This document shows positions 46,680-57,932 of a stretch of 64,000 nt of DNA, in pieces; within the stretch, counting starts at the first letter, position 1, and each line of letters begins with the position of its first letter. The notes below the pieces were generated by a model. The model saw nothing but the letters and a program-made list of their open reading frames with translations. It had not been told where the DNA came from and did no database searches. The position numbers and the translations under genes are program-made. The stretch lies in the NCBI GenBank assembly GCA_037957365.1, contig JARHVA010008350.1:217501-281500 (forward strand). The letters run 5' to 3'. This DNA is from Torreya grandis (taxonomy: Eukaryota; Streptophyta; Pinopsida; Cupressales; Taxaceae).

Positions 46680-48045
46680 TGTAGACACCGAAATCATGTC
46701 TACACCTTGGTTGTCCTCCCCCCTTGGCCCTCCTTGGCCCATGTCCTAGTCCGCTCAATTTTAAATTAAAATAAACAAATATTTTAATTTATTGTCCCCT
46801 TTCCACCTCACCCATGCCACCTTGGATCCCCTCTTTGGATGCCCCCACCTCTCTCCTAGCCTTTATTACCCAAATCCTCTCTTAATCCTTCCTCTCGCAT
46901 CCATTTATGCCCTCCTCAACCATTTTCCCATGGCCTTTTGACCCAGCAGTGTGCAAGAATGCATAGAGGCTAATTTTAGCTTCTATTCCCATTCTTCTAC
47001 CGCTGACGTCGGTCATTATGGGGCCGATGTCGATAGTTCTACCAGTGTCAGTTGCCTTCAAAACCATTTTCTACAACTATTCTCCCCCCACGAAGGTGAA
47101 CTCTCTTTGGCACTTTGGCATTCTATTCCTCTCTCTCTCCCTCTCGCACAACAACACCAGCAGCTACAGGTACTCTACAGAGATAGTCCCAGGCTCTTGG
47201 CATTTGCAGGACTGTTAACAGCTCCAACAATAGGTTTCCTCCATTCTTCCTTTAGCAAGTAGGAGGTAAGTACTTTCTTGTTTTCATTTCATTTCTTATT
47301 TGAATTTACCTACTAATCTAGCCCACTATCCACAACCTTCCTTGTCCTTCCCTGAGAGGCTGAAAAGCCTTCTCGGATCCCTGTCTCCCAGTCATCCTCC
47401 TTTTGCCTCTATCACCCATCCAATCCATCCCTAGACAATATTCTCAGTCCCTCAGACCCCAAAATAGTCCCTCAGACCCCCATACAATCCCTCTGACCCT
47501 CAAATAGGCTCCCTAACCCACAGATGAAACCACAGTCCACCCTGCAGACCAAAAACCTAGACCTAAACTTGTCCCTGGCCATCACCCCAACTGACCTTGA
47601 CTATTGCCCTTACTGACGTCGATAGTCTAACCGATGTCGGAGACCTTCCTTGATCGACATCAACAAAACCCCCAACATTAGTGACTATACAAAGCAGATT
47701 ACTGCATATCAGGTATGCATTTGCTTTTCATTTCCTTCATTTAGTCTTTCATCATTTCTATTTTTGTTAAATATTCTATTTTTAACAATGGACTATCATC
47801 CTCTGAGAAGCCTTTGTGCTTCTAGGACCAAGATTTCGCTTGGTAGTCCACTTTCTTGTCATCTAACACTTTTCGTGTTTTAGTCTCTTTTCTTTCATGT
47901 GTCATCCTCCACAACCAAAGAGGAGTTCCTGCTATCGTCTGAATCTAGTGCGCAAGTCCACATCCAGGTACGTACAAACCCTCATCCATTCTTAGTTTCT
48001 CATTTCCTTTCTTTAATGTGAAAAGCAAAATCTCGTATAGAAACA
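46680..48045 (+). repeat. 3' LTR of element C
   Basis: Starts TGTAGACACCGAAATC and ends TAGAAACA. It is collinear with 30639-32009. ACGT-word clusters are at 46998-47055 and 47588-47690. Relative to the 5' LTR, several CG dinucleotides in the second cluster have become TG or CA. Confidence 0.92.
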
Positions 48046-48050
48046 CTCAC

Positions 48051-49950
<1,900 letters not shown>

Positions 49951-50511
49951 GATCAAAGAATATAAATCTTAATTACACTTATATTTATAGATACATTAGA
50001 TATTTGAGGTGATCCACTAGACCTAGCTAAGGGATATCTTATCATAATAATATTACTAGGGAAGGTTCCAAAGCCTTAAATCAAGTAAAAATATGCAATA
50101 AACCTAAGTAGGCCCTATGTTCTCATCTTTACTAAAATAATGACAAGTAATGTAAAAGTCTAATCTAGTGCCCACAAAATCTTGTGACACAAAGCGGGGG
50201 TAATAAACATTAAAATTAAACATGCATAGAAGACAACTCATGTCAATGTATATGGAATCCTAATTCATGGGAGATAAATACAAATGAAAATCTATCTATT
50301 CTTACAAAAGAAGAATAAAGTTAGGAATACTTGCTTTTAAAGATGAACCCACCGAGCCTTAATCTCACCCTTGGCCAAAGTGCTTTACAAGAGTTTTTTG
50401 TGGTATGTAAGGATAAAAAGGATAAATTAGCTCTAAGCTACATAGCCTATCATTGTATCTAAAAGACTTATCCACAAGATAAGATCTGTATCTCCAAAGA
50501 AAGTATGAATC
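49951..50511. other. Unassigned sequence between D and the copia element
   Basis: AT-rich with no motif recognised. The open frame at 50365-50547 on the minus strand runs into the copia LTR and is not supported. It may be the rest of element D. Confidence 0.35.
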
Positions 50512-50580
50512 CCTAATGTTGAGTTGTGGAGCTAAAAGCTTCACCAAATGAGTAAATTATAGGTTGTTGGAGTTACACAA

Positions 50581-50702
50581 TCGCCGACGTTGGTCAGGTG
50601 CGATCGACGTCGGTCAGGGGTCGACTGAGAGCTGCCAGTGTTGGTTATGGATCAATCGATGTCGGTCATGTGCAGATAGGCAAGGACCGACGTCGGTCAT
50701 CT
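50581..50702. repeat. ACGT-word array in the copia 5' LTR
   Basis: Words such as GCCGACGTTGGTCA, ATCGACGTCGGTCA, ATCGATGTCGGTCA and the perfect palindrome GACCGACGTCGGTC (50685-50698) are spaced 20, 30, 22 and 31 bp apart. The 3' LTR has the same array (55508-55640) with CG decay and one short deletion. Confidence 0.85.
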
Positions 50703-50866
50703 GTGCATCCAAAAAGTCTTTTTTTCATGGATGAACAGATTGTTTGCATGATTAGATTAACTTTTGGTATTGAGTCTGCATTTCTATTTTTGGTAGGATT
50801 GATTTGAACCCTTGATTAAAGAGGTATATCTAATGGTGGAGAATGCATGCTCATGTTTCCTAATAT

Positions 50867-50875
50867 TATATAATA
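50867..50875 (+). promoter_or_regulatory. TATA-like element in the copia LTR
   Basis: TATATAATA is conserved in both LTRs (near 55800 in the 3' copy), about 350 bp into the LTR and roughly 200 bp downstream of the ACGT-word array. It is a candidate core promoter; the start site is not visible. Confidence 0.4.
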
Positions 50876-51192
50876 GGATTAGATCTTCATAGCTTATTGA
50901 ACAGTACAAGACACTTATTGTATATGTGTATCAATCCAAGTGTTGGAATTGGTTGTAATTAAGAGAGAAAACTCTTGAGGGAAAGAGATCTGTACATCTG
51001 AGAGGTGTAAGAAGAAAGTGTGATTTTCTTAATTGTATTTCCTTCTAGAAGAGTTTAATACAAGTTTTTGGGTTGTTTCTTGTATCTCTTATTCTTTTCT
51101 ATTTTTGATTCTAGTTACTTATTATTTTTGGTTTAATTCTGTGTTTAGTTGCTTGAAAAATAGTAATCAATTGTCTGTAAGATCCCAACAAG

Positions 51193-51204
51193 TGGTATCA
51201 GAGC
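51193..51204 (+). promoter_or_regulatory. Primer-binding site, initiator tRNA-Met type
   Basis: TGGTATCAGAGC two bases after the 5' LTR is the standard plant copia primer site, complementary to the 3' end of initiator tRNA-Met. Confidence 0.95.
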
Positions 51205-51278
51205 TTCAGGGTCACTAACAGGTGGTTTCAAATATTTTTAGTGTGTGTTGATTATAGGTCACTCACAGGGGTTTCTAT

Positions 51279-52130
51279 TTGAGTGGGAGTGAATCAATGG
51301 TAGAAGAAAGTAAACTGAGAATGGAGAAGTTTAATGGCAAGAATTATCAATTATGGAGAATGCAGATAGAAGATTATCTGTATCAAAAAGATCTATACTT
51401 ACCGTTAGGTGGGGTTTCAAAGAAGCCCAAAGACATGGAAGATGAAGAATGGGAAGTTCTTGATAGAAAGGCTCTTGGATCTATAAGATTGAGTCTGGCA
51501 TCTACTGTGATATCTAATTTATCATAGGCAAAGTCAACAATAGAGTTAATGACTACTTTAGCAAATTTATATGAAAAACCCTCAGCTTCAAATAAGGTGT
51601 ATCTTATGAAGTAGTTATTTAATTTGCAAATGTAGGAAGGTGGATCTGTATCTAATCATCTAAATGATTTCCATGGAATTGTAAATCAATTAAATTCAGT
51701 CAAAATAGTTTTTGATGATGAAATTAAATCTCTATTAATCTTGTGCTCTTTACCTGAAAGCTAGCATAGCTTGGTAATGGCAGTTAGTAACACTGCATCT
51801 GCTTCAAATATTTTAAAATTAGATGATGTTGTTAGTGTAATCTTGAATGAAGAAATTTGCAGGAAAAGCACAGAGAAAACATCAGGGAATACTTTAAGTT
51901 TTGAAAGCAGGGGAAGGCAAAAAGATAAGAGCAAGAAAGGGAGATCAAGGTCTAAGTCAAAGATGAGAGGTAGATCCAAATCCAGAAATGGCAGGAAGAT
52001 AACCTACTCGAATTGTGGAAAGATAGGGCATGCAAGGAAAGATTTATGGTCAAAACCTAAAGAAGAAAATCAGCATGAAGGTAAAGAAGAAGCAAAAGTT
52101 ACAGGTATTGTTGCACAAGATGCTCTTATA
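51279..52130 (+). pseudogene. Copia gag
   Basis: The frame starts at a Met at 51279 (51297 is an alternative) and reads KFNGKNYQLWRMQIEDYLYQ, the typical N-terminus of plant copia gag. A basic Ser/Lys/Arg-rich stretch comes before the zinc knuckle. The knuckle at 52003-52050 is TYSNCGKIGHARKDLW: the first and last of the CX2CX4HX4C cysteines are lost (Tyr and Leu). In-frame TAG/TAA codons are at 51525 and nearby. Gag would form particles and bind RNA. Confidence 0.88.
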
Positions 52131-52500
52131 TTCTCTTTGCATAATAATATAGAATCTTGGGTTTTAGATTCTGGTGCCTCTTTCCATGCAACCCCAAATA
52201 GAAAATATTTCAGTGACTATGTCTATGGAGATTTTGGAATGGTTTATTTAGGGGATGATGAGCCTTGTAAATTTGTTGGCAAAGGAAAAGTGTAGCTGAA
52301 ATTGCAGAATGGCAACACATGGGTGTTGAGAGATGTCATGCATGTACCCATCCTGAAGAGGAATCTAATTTCTACAAGAAAGTTAGGGGATGAGGGTTGC
52401 ACAGTAACTCTCACAGCTGAATCTTGGAAGGTTACCAAGGGTGCACTTGTATTAGCCAGAGGTAAGAGAGTTAGTACTCTCTATTTATGTAATTGTATTA
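52131..52500 (+). pseudogene. Copia aspartic protease
   Basis: In the gag frame, WVLDSGASFHATPNRKYF (52158-52211) contains an intact D-S-G-A catalytic loop. RDVMHVPILKRNLIS follows at 52329 and GCTVTLT further on. One TAG at 52293 is the only break seen in the domain. It would cleave the Gag-Pol polyprotein. Confidence 0.85.
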
Positions 52501-52529
52501 CTGATTATTCTCCTTCTGTATTATCTACT

Positions 52530-53420
52530 TCAGATGTGGATGCAAATTTGTGGCACTGTAGGCTTTGCCACATAAGTGAGAAAAGAATGAAAGTTCTTAA
52601 GTCAAAAGGTAAGCTTTCAGATTTGAAAAGCATAGATCTAGATTTATGTGAGCATTGTATTTTTGGAAAACATAAGAGAGTGAAATTTCTCAAGACTGGG
52701 TCAACAAAGAAGAAGCACAAGTTGGAGCTTGTTCACACAAACATGTGGGGATCAGCTTAGGTAGCTTCTATTGGATGATCATAGTATGATGTTACTTTCA
52801 TTGATGATGCTACAAGAAAGGTATGGGTCTATTACATAAGGAATAAATCTGATGTTTTTGACACATTTATGAAATGGAAAGCTTTGGTTGAGAATGAAAC
52901 AGGTTTGAGATTGAAGTGTCTTAGATCTAACAATGGTGGTGAGTACTGTAGCTATAAATTCAATAGGTATTGTTCTATGAATGGAATACATAGGCAAAGG
53001 ACGGTGCCAAGGACACCTTAGCAGAATGGAGTTTCTAAAAGGATGAACAAAATAATAATGGAGTGTGCATGGAGTATGAGGTTGCATGCTAGTTTGCCCT
53101 TATAGTTTTGGGTATAAGCTGTAGATACTGTAGTTTACCTAATTAATAGAGGACCCTCTACTACTTTGGATGGTGGAATTCCAGAAGAGGCTTGGACAGA
53201 TAAAAAGGTAGATCTTTCATTTCTCAGAGTTTTTGGTTTTGAAGCTTTTATGCACGTTGATAAATAAAATAGAAAGAAGTTGGATGCTAAATCTATGAGG
53301 TGCACTTTTATTGGTTATGGCTCTAAATATTTCAGATTCCAGTTGTGAAATCTAGGAACTAATAAAATAATTAGAAGCCATGATGTTTTTTTCAATGAAA
53401 AAGTGATGTACATTGATCAG
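52530..53420 (+). pseudogene. Copia integrase
   Basis: The zinc domain reads LWHCRLCHISEKRMKVL...CEHCIFGK; the first His-x3-His pair is preserved, with Cys substitutions next to it. The core has FIDDATRK with the first Asp, LRSNNGGEY where the second catalytic Asp is Asn, and QNGVSKRMNK where the catalytic Glu is Lys. The C-terminal GKR/FIGY region is at 53300-53400 (CTFIGYGSKYFRF). Two of three catalytic residues are lost and several TAG/TAA codons occur. Confidence 0.88.
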
Positions 53421-53523
53421 CTCAAGAAGCTAAATAATTCTGAGCAGAGCAATGTTGATTTGGACGAGGTGACAATCCAAAATGAGCTTGCAGGAAAGAA
53501 TAATCACAGACGAGAAAACACAG

Positions 53524-53665
53524 AGATCAACATCGGTCAGGCAGGAACTGACGTCAGTAATACAAGAACTGACATCGATTAGACAGTGACTAACATCGGT
53601 CAGGCAAGAACTGACATCGGTCAGGCAGGAACTGACGTCGATCATGTGGAGCTGACATCGATCAG
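53524..53665 (+). repeat. 21-bp minisatellite coding a heptapeptide repeat in copia pol
   Basis: Seven copies of an ACTGACATCGGTCAGGCAGGA-type unit have cores at 53530, 53551, 53572, 53593, 53614, 53635 and 53655. This is an exact 21-bp period (the last step is 20). In the polyprotein frame it reads as a seven-residue repeat (TDIGQAR, TDIGQAG, TDVDHVE). It lies in the linker between integrase and RT. The unit contains the ACGT-type word of the LTR arrays. A further copy lies at 53687. Confidence 0.92.
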
Positions 53666-53759
53666 TTAGAGGCCTAGAGGTGATCGAAGTCGGTCACTGT
53701 CAGAGAATTTGGGTGGGCAGCATGTTGTGAATGAGTCTTAGATGCCCATTAGGAGGTCA

Positions 53760-54590
53760 GAAAGGGTAAGTAAACCTCCAATTCGATATTCCCCTTCATT
53801 ATTATATTTATTACTCAATGATGGTGGAGAACCAGAGAGTTTTGATGAAGCAATATAGGTAGAATCTAGGAATCAGTGGGAGCTTGGCATGAATGAGGAA
53901 ATTGATTCATTGAAAGAGAACCAAACATGGGATTTGGTTGAGTTGCCAATGCAAAAGACAACACTAAAAAATAGATGGATCTACAGATTAAAGGAAGGAG
54001 AGAATGGACAGATGAGATATAAGGCCATGTTGGTAGTGAAAGGATTTGCACATAAACCAGGTATTGATTTTGGTGAAATTTTTCTCCTGTAGTTAAGATG
54101 ACTTCTATTCGGACTGTATTGTCTTTAGTTGCTATTGAGGATTTGCATCTTGAGTATCTTGATGTTAAGACAACGTTTCTTCATGGAGATTTGGATGAAG
54201 AAATATATATGGATCAGCTGGAAGGATTTGAGGTCAAAGGTAAGGAGAAACTTGTGTGCAAATTGAAGAAAAGCTTGTATGGTCTCAAGCAAGCTCCTAG
54301 ACAATGGTATTTGAAATTTGATAGGTTTATGACTGAGCATGGCTTCAATAGATGTAAATCTGACCATTGTGTTTATTTTAAGAGATTGGATAATGGTAGA
54401 TATATTATCCTGTTGCATTATGTAGATGATATGCTTGTTATAGGTTCACACATACAAGATATCTCTGAGCTTAAGGTGAAATTAGCTCACACATTGGCCA
54501 TGAAGGATTTGGGAGCAATAAAGAAAATCCTTGGCATGAGTATTAAGAGAGATAGGAAAAATCACAGGTTGATTTTGTCTCAATAAGATT
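53760..54590 (+). pseudogene. Copia reverse transcriptase
   Basis: The domain begins with RRSERVSKPPIRYS and continues WELGMNEEIDSLKENQTWDL, NRWIYRLK and KGFAHKPGIDFGEIF. At the short T run at 54079-54083 the frame shifts by one base; from 54098 it continues IRTVLSLVAIEDLHLEYLD, TFLHGDLDEEIYM, LKKSLYGLKQAPRQWY and the active site LLHYVDDMLVIGS with both Asp intact at about 54420. A TAG at 53858 and a TAA at 54584 are further breaks. It would synthesise cDNA. Confidence 0.92.
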
Positions 54591-54599
54591 ATGTGAACA

Positions 54600-55375
54600 A
54601 GGTGTTGAAACAGTTCAATATGTAGGATGCAAAATCGATAAGCACACCTATGGCTAGACACTTCAAGTTGAGTAAAGAATAGTGTCCTAATTCACATGAT
54701 GAGGTAGAGTACATGAGGAAAGTTCCATATGCTTCCACAATTGGGGGCTTAATGTATGTAATGGTATGTATTAGATCGGATATTGCCCAAGCAGTGGGAG
54801 TTGTCAGAAAGTATATGGCCAATCCAGGGAAGAAACACTAGAAAGCAGTTCAATGGATTCTCAAATATCTGAGAGGGACCAGCAGTAGGCATTTATGCTA
54901 TGGAGGGTCAAACACTTCTCTACATGGATATGTAGATGCGGATATGGCAGGAGACTTAGATGGCAGGAGAAGCACCATAGGATATGTTTTCACTATTGGT
55001 GGAACAACAGTTAGCTGGATTTCAAAGTTGCAGAAGGTTGTTGCCTTGTCTACTACAGAGGCAGAATACATTGCAGTCACAGAGGCTAGCAAGGAAATGA
55101 TATGGATGACATGGTTCATGGAAGAGTTGGGAAAGGAGCAAGAGAGTTGTAGATTATACAGTGATAGTCAAAGTGTAATTCATTTGGCTAAGAATTCAGC
55201 CTTTCATTTAAGAAGCAAACATATAGAGCTTAGGTACCACTTCATTAGATAGGTATTGGAGGATGGTGAGCTGAACCTGGAAAAGATCCATACAGATAAG
55301 AATCCTACTGATATGTTAACCAAGCTGGTAACAAAGGAGAAGTTGAATCTTCATTCAACTTTTGTTGGTCTTTAA
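54600..55375 (+). pseudogene. Copia RNase H and C-terminus
   Basis: In the downstream frame, GYVDADMAGDLDGRRSTIGY with the first catalytic Asp is followed by LSTTEAEYIAVTEASKE with Glu, LYSDSQSVIHLAKN with Asp and KHIELRYHFIR. All catalytic acids are present. TAG codons at 54624, 54678, 54840 and 55250 interrupt it. The polyprotein ends at 55372 with LHSTFVGL, about 80 bp before the 3' LTR. Confidence 0.92.
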
Positions 55376-55440
55376 GATTGAGTTTGAAGATAGAGAAGCT
55401 ATAAGATGTTGCTGTACAGGTACTGGTGCAGCTATTTATC

Positions 55441-55454
55441 TCCAAGTGGGAGAT
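55441..55454 (+). promoter_or_regulatory. Polypurine tract of the copia element
   Basis: TCCAAGTGGGAGAT ends at the first base of the 3' LTR. It matches the AAGTGGGAGA-type tract of plant copia elements and would prime plus-strand synthesis. Confidence 0.8.
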
Positions 55455-56121
55455 TGTTGAGTTGTGGAGCTAAAAGCTTCACCAAATGAGTAAATTGCAG
55501 GTTGTTGGAGTTACACAGTCACTGGCGTCAGTCACGTGCAACCGATGTCAGTCAGGGGTCAATTGGGAGCTGTCGGTTATGGATCGGCTGACGTCAGTCA
55601 TGTGCAGACAACCAGGGACCAACATCGATCATCTGTGCATCTAGAAAGTCTTTTTTTGTGGATGAACAGATTGTTTGCATGATTAGATTAACTGTTGGTA
55701 TTGAGTCCATGTGTCTATTTTTGGCAGGACTGATTTGAACCCTTGATTAAAGAGGTATATCTAACAGTGGAGAATGTATGCTCATGTTTCCTATTATTAT
55801 ATAATAGGATTAGATCTTCATAGCTTATTGAATAGTATAAGACATTTATTTCATATGTGTATCAATCCAAGTGTTGGAATTGGTTGTAATTAAGAGAGAA
55901 AACTCTTGAGGGAAAGAGATCTGTACATCTAAGAGGTGTGAGAAAAAAGTGTTATTTTCTTCATTGTATTTCCTTCTGGAAGAGTTTAATACAAGTTTTT
56001 TGGTTGTTTCTTGTATCTCTTATTCTTTGTTGTTTCTTATTCTAGTTACTTATTCTTTTTCATTTAATTCTATGTTTAGTTGCTTGCACAATAGTAATCA
56101 ATTGTCTGTAAGATCCCAACA
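55455..56121 (+). repeat. 3' LTR of the copia element
   Basis: Starts TGTTGAGTTGTGGAG and ends AGATCCCAACA, 667 bp against 674 bp in the 5' LTR. Differences include a short deletion in the ACGT-word array (near 55570) and several CG to TG/CA changes. Confidence 0.95.
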
Positions 56122-56126
56122 CCTAA

Positions 56127-57930
56127 GTTGTGTTCCTCAAGTAGAGTGGTGGATAAGAAGATGCATTATATATATATATATATATATATAATCTTATTTT
56201 TATCTTTTCTACCTAATAAATAATGAAATGAGTGTGTTTATTTTGTCAAATCTAATCCTAGTCCTTTCATAAAGTTTAACCAATAGAGTCAGCCCAATAA
56301 AATTTATATCATTATTGAAAAAAATAAATTAGGTCTTGGTCTATATTAACCAAAGGTTGACCTAGAACCTAAATGAGTTTTATCAATTATAGTACAGGTT
56401 GATGGGTTTGATATTTTATTATAAACCATAAAAAAGTATTTGAGGATAGGGAAGGTATAATGAAGGTGTAAGATGACTAGATGAGGGTAAAAACTAAGAT
56501 TCAAATCTTAGGGAAATGTTTTTAGGAGATGGGTATATAGAAAACAAGTAGTAGTATAGCAACAACAATCCTATGAAGTACTAATGGTATGCCCACCACT
56601 TTCTTGATGCACCCCTTAAGATATCCACTTAGAGATATTGGGCCTTGACTATTTCTTTCAAGAGAGAGATCATAAATAATTGATAAAGTTTGAAAATATT
56701 ATGTGTATACATATGCTCTACTTGAAACTCATCACATGTCATGTAGGTTTAACATGGTATGGTGCTCTGGGAAAAGAACATAGAAACACACAATTTTGAT
56801 GATGAATAAATTGTACTAAGGATAAAATAAGATAAATGAAAGGATAAAATTGAAAAACACATACTTTTACTTACTATAGTATTGTAGATAAAGAGGGATA
56901 TGTAAAATGTGAAGGTGTCAAATATATGGAGCATTAGGTGAACCTATAAAAATTAGCTAAAAATAGTAAAAAGTCAAAAAAACTTCAAAATACAAATATA
57001 ATAGGTAAAATTCTCTATAATTTCAATATTCTAGAACATTTTATGGTTTGGAAAAAGAGATATTATAAATAAAGATATGGTAAAAAGACAATATCTGATG
57101 GTAAATATTTGAGAGGTAAATAATTTTTAATAGTAAATATAAATAGGGTGGAAAATAATTCATTTGTTATTTTAACTATTCTAAGAAAATAGAGCTCTGA
57201 GAGACCTATTTTGTAACTAGAGATCCGTCATGGTGAGGAGATGATAGTTGAGATAGGGAGGATGCATAGTAGCCGCAGTGAGTGTAGCACAAGTAAGCAA
57301 CTAGAAATTTTAAATTTTTGAATATTTTTATTTAAAATTAAGATGAAAAATAGAAAATTGATTGGTAATAAAAATATAGGAACCAAAATTAACCCTAGGA
57401 GTTTTTAAGGTAAACTAGAGCTATAATGGTGTATTAGGTAGAAAAAAGTCAGACCAATAAATTCCCAAGGCATTTATGGTAAATGGGCAAAATGTTATCA
57501 CTATAGATGAACAAAGTTGACCTAGTTAACTTAGATCATAAGGTGATGGAGAATGATAAGGATAATTGCATAGCAGTGGACTGATTTATTTTACTAATAG
57601 GGGGTTACTACATAGTAGTGGGCCACTTAGTTGGTAAGAGAGACAAGGTCAACTGTATATAACAGGGCTAGAATAGTTTGTTTGATAGGGTTGATGTAAT
57701 ATCACTAAAAAAGGTTGGCTTTGTGTAACAAGGCTGATATAGTATCACAAGGCAAAAAGGTGGATGATCTAGTATTGATGTTGTTGATATAATATTAAAT
57801 TGAAAGGTCCAATCCTAATAAATTTGAGAGACTAAATCAAAGGTGGCTGATTTTGGAAATTTTAAGAATGTATTTTTATTTTTTATGACATGGAGGTCTG
57901 ATATATTTTTTATTATTTGATATTTTTTAG
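56127..57930. other. AT-rich sequence without genes
   Basis: It contains a (TA)n run at 56167-56190. At 57690, 57733 and 57782 lies a GTTGATGTAATATCAC-like word repeated three times at about 43 and 49 bp. No coding motif is visible. It may be old LTR or leader sequence. Confidence 0.45.
56167..56190. repeat. (TA)n microsatellite
   Basis: A pure TA dinucleotide run, 40 bp outside the copia 3' target-site duplication. Confidence 0.95.
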
Positions 57931-57932
57931 AT

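Larger units (their letters stand above)
30639..48045 (+). mobile_element. C: 17.4 kb Tat/Ogre-type Ty3/gypsy element, structurally complete
   Basis: Two LTRs of about 1.37 kb, a 5-bp target duplication, a primer site, a polypurine tract and plus-strand gag, protease, RT, RNase H, archaeal-type RNase H and integrase are all present in order. A 5 kb 3' region with an antisense plant mobile domain ORF precedes the 3' LTR. Dual RNase H and antisense 3' ORFs are known traits of the Tat lineage. Compared with its neighbours the element is less AT-rich and has long open frames, so it is the youngest gypsy copy here. It still has in-frame stops and at least two frame changes, so it is non-autonomous. 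Confidence 0.92.
30634..48050. other. Target-site duplication CTCAC flanking element C
   Basis: CTCAC is found at 30634-30638 and again at 48046-48050, directly outside the two LTRs. It proves a single insertion event of C into D and fixes the element's boundaries. Confidence 0.9.
50517..51190 (+). repeat. 5' LTR of the copia element
   Basis: Starts TGTTGAGTTGTGGAG and ends AGATCCCAACA. It carries five ACGT-type words between 50581 and 50702, with cores at 50587, 50607, 50637, 50659 and 50690, including a perfect 14-bp palindrome. A TATA-like TATATAATA lies at 50867. Confidence 0.95.
50517..56121 (+). mobile_element. Complete Ty1/copia retrotransposon
   Basis: This 5.6 kb element has LTRs at 50517-51190 and 55455-56121, CCTAA duplications, a tRNA-Met-type primer site and a polypurine tract. 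A single gag-pol frame follows in the copia order: gag, protease, integrase, RT, RNase H. The frame is interrupted by about fifteen in-frame stops and one frameshift near 54080. The two LTRs are highly similar, so this is a relatively recent insertion. The coding strand is purine-rich, unlike the pyrimidine-rich gypsy element C. Confidence 0.95.
50512..56126. other. Target-site duplication CCTAA flanking the copia element
   Basis: CCTAA at 50512-50516 and 56122-56126 sits directly outside the two LTRs and fixes the boundaries of the copia insertion. Confidence 0.9.

Noticed and set aside
45531..46769. Pro/Ser/Leu-rich open frames on the plus strand before the 3' LTR of C
   Set aside because: No family motif and no consistent frame; pyrimidine-rich DNA explains their length.
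53430..53645. Minus-strand repeat protein (DVSSCLT units)
   Set aside because: It is the shadow of the 21-bp minisatellite; the copia polyprotein runs on the plus strand.
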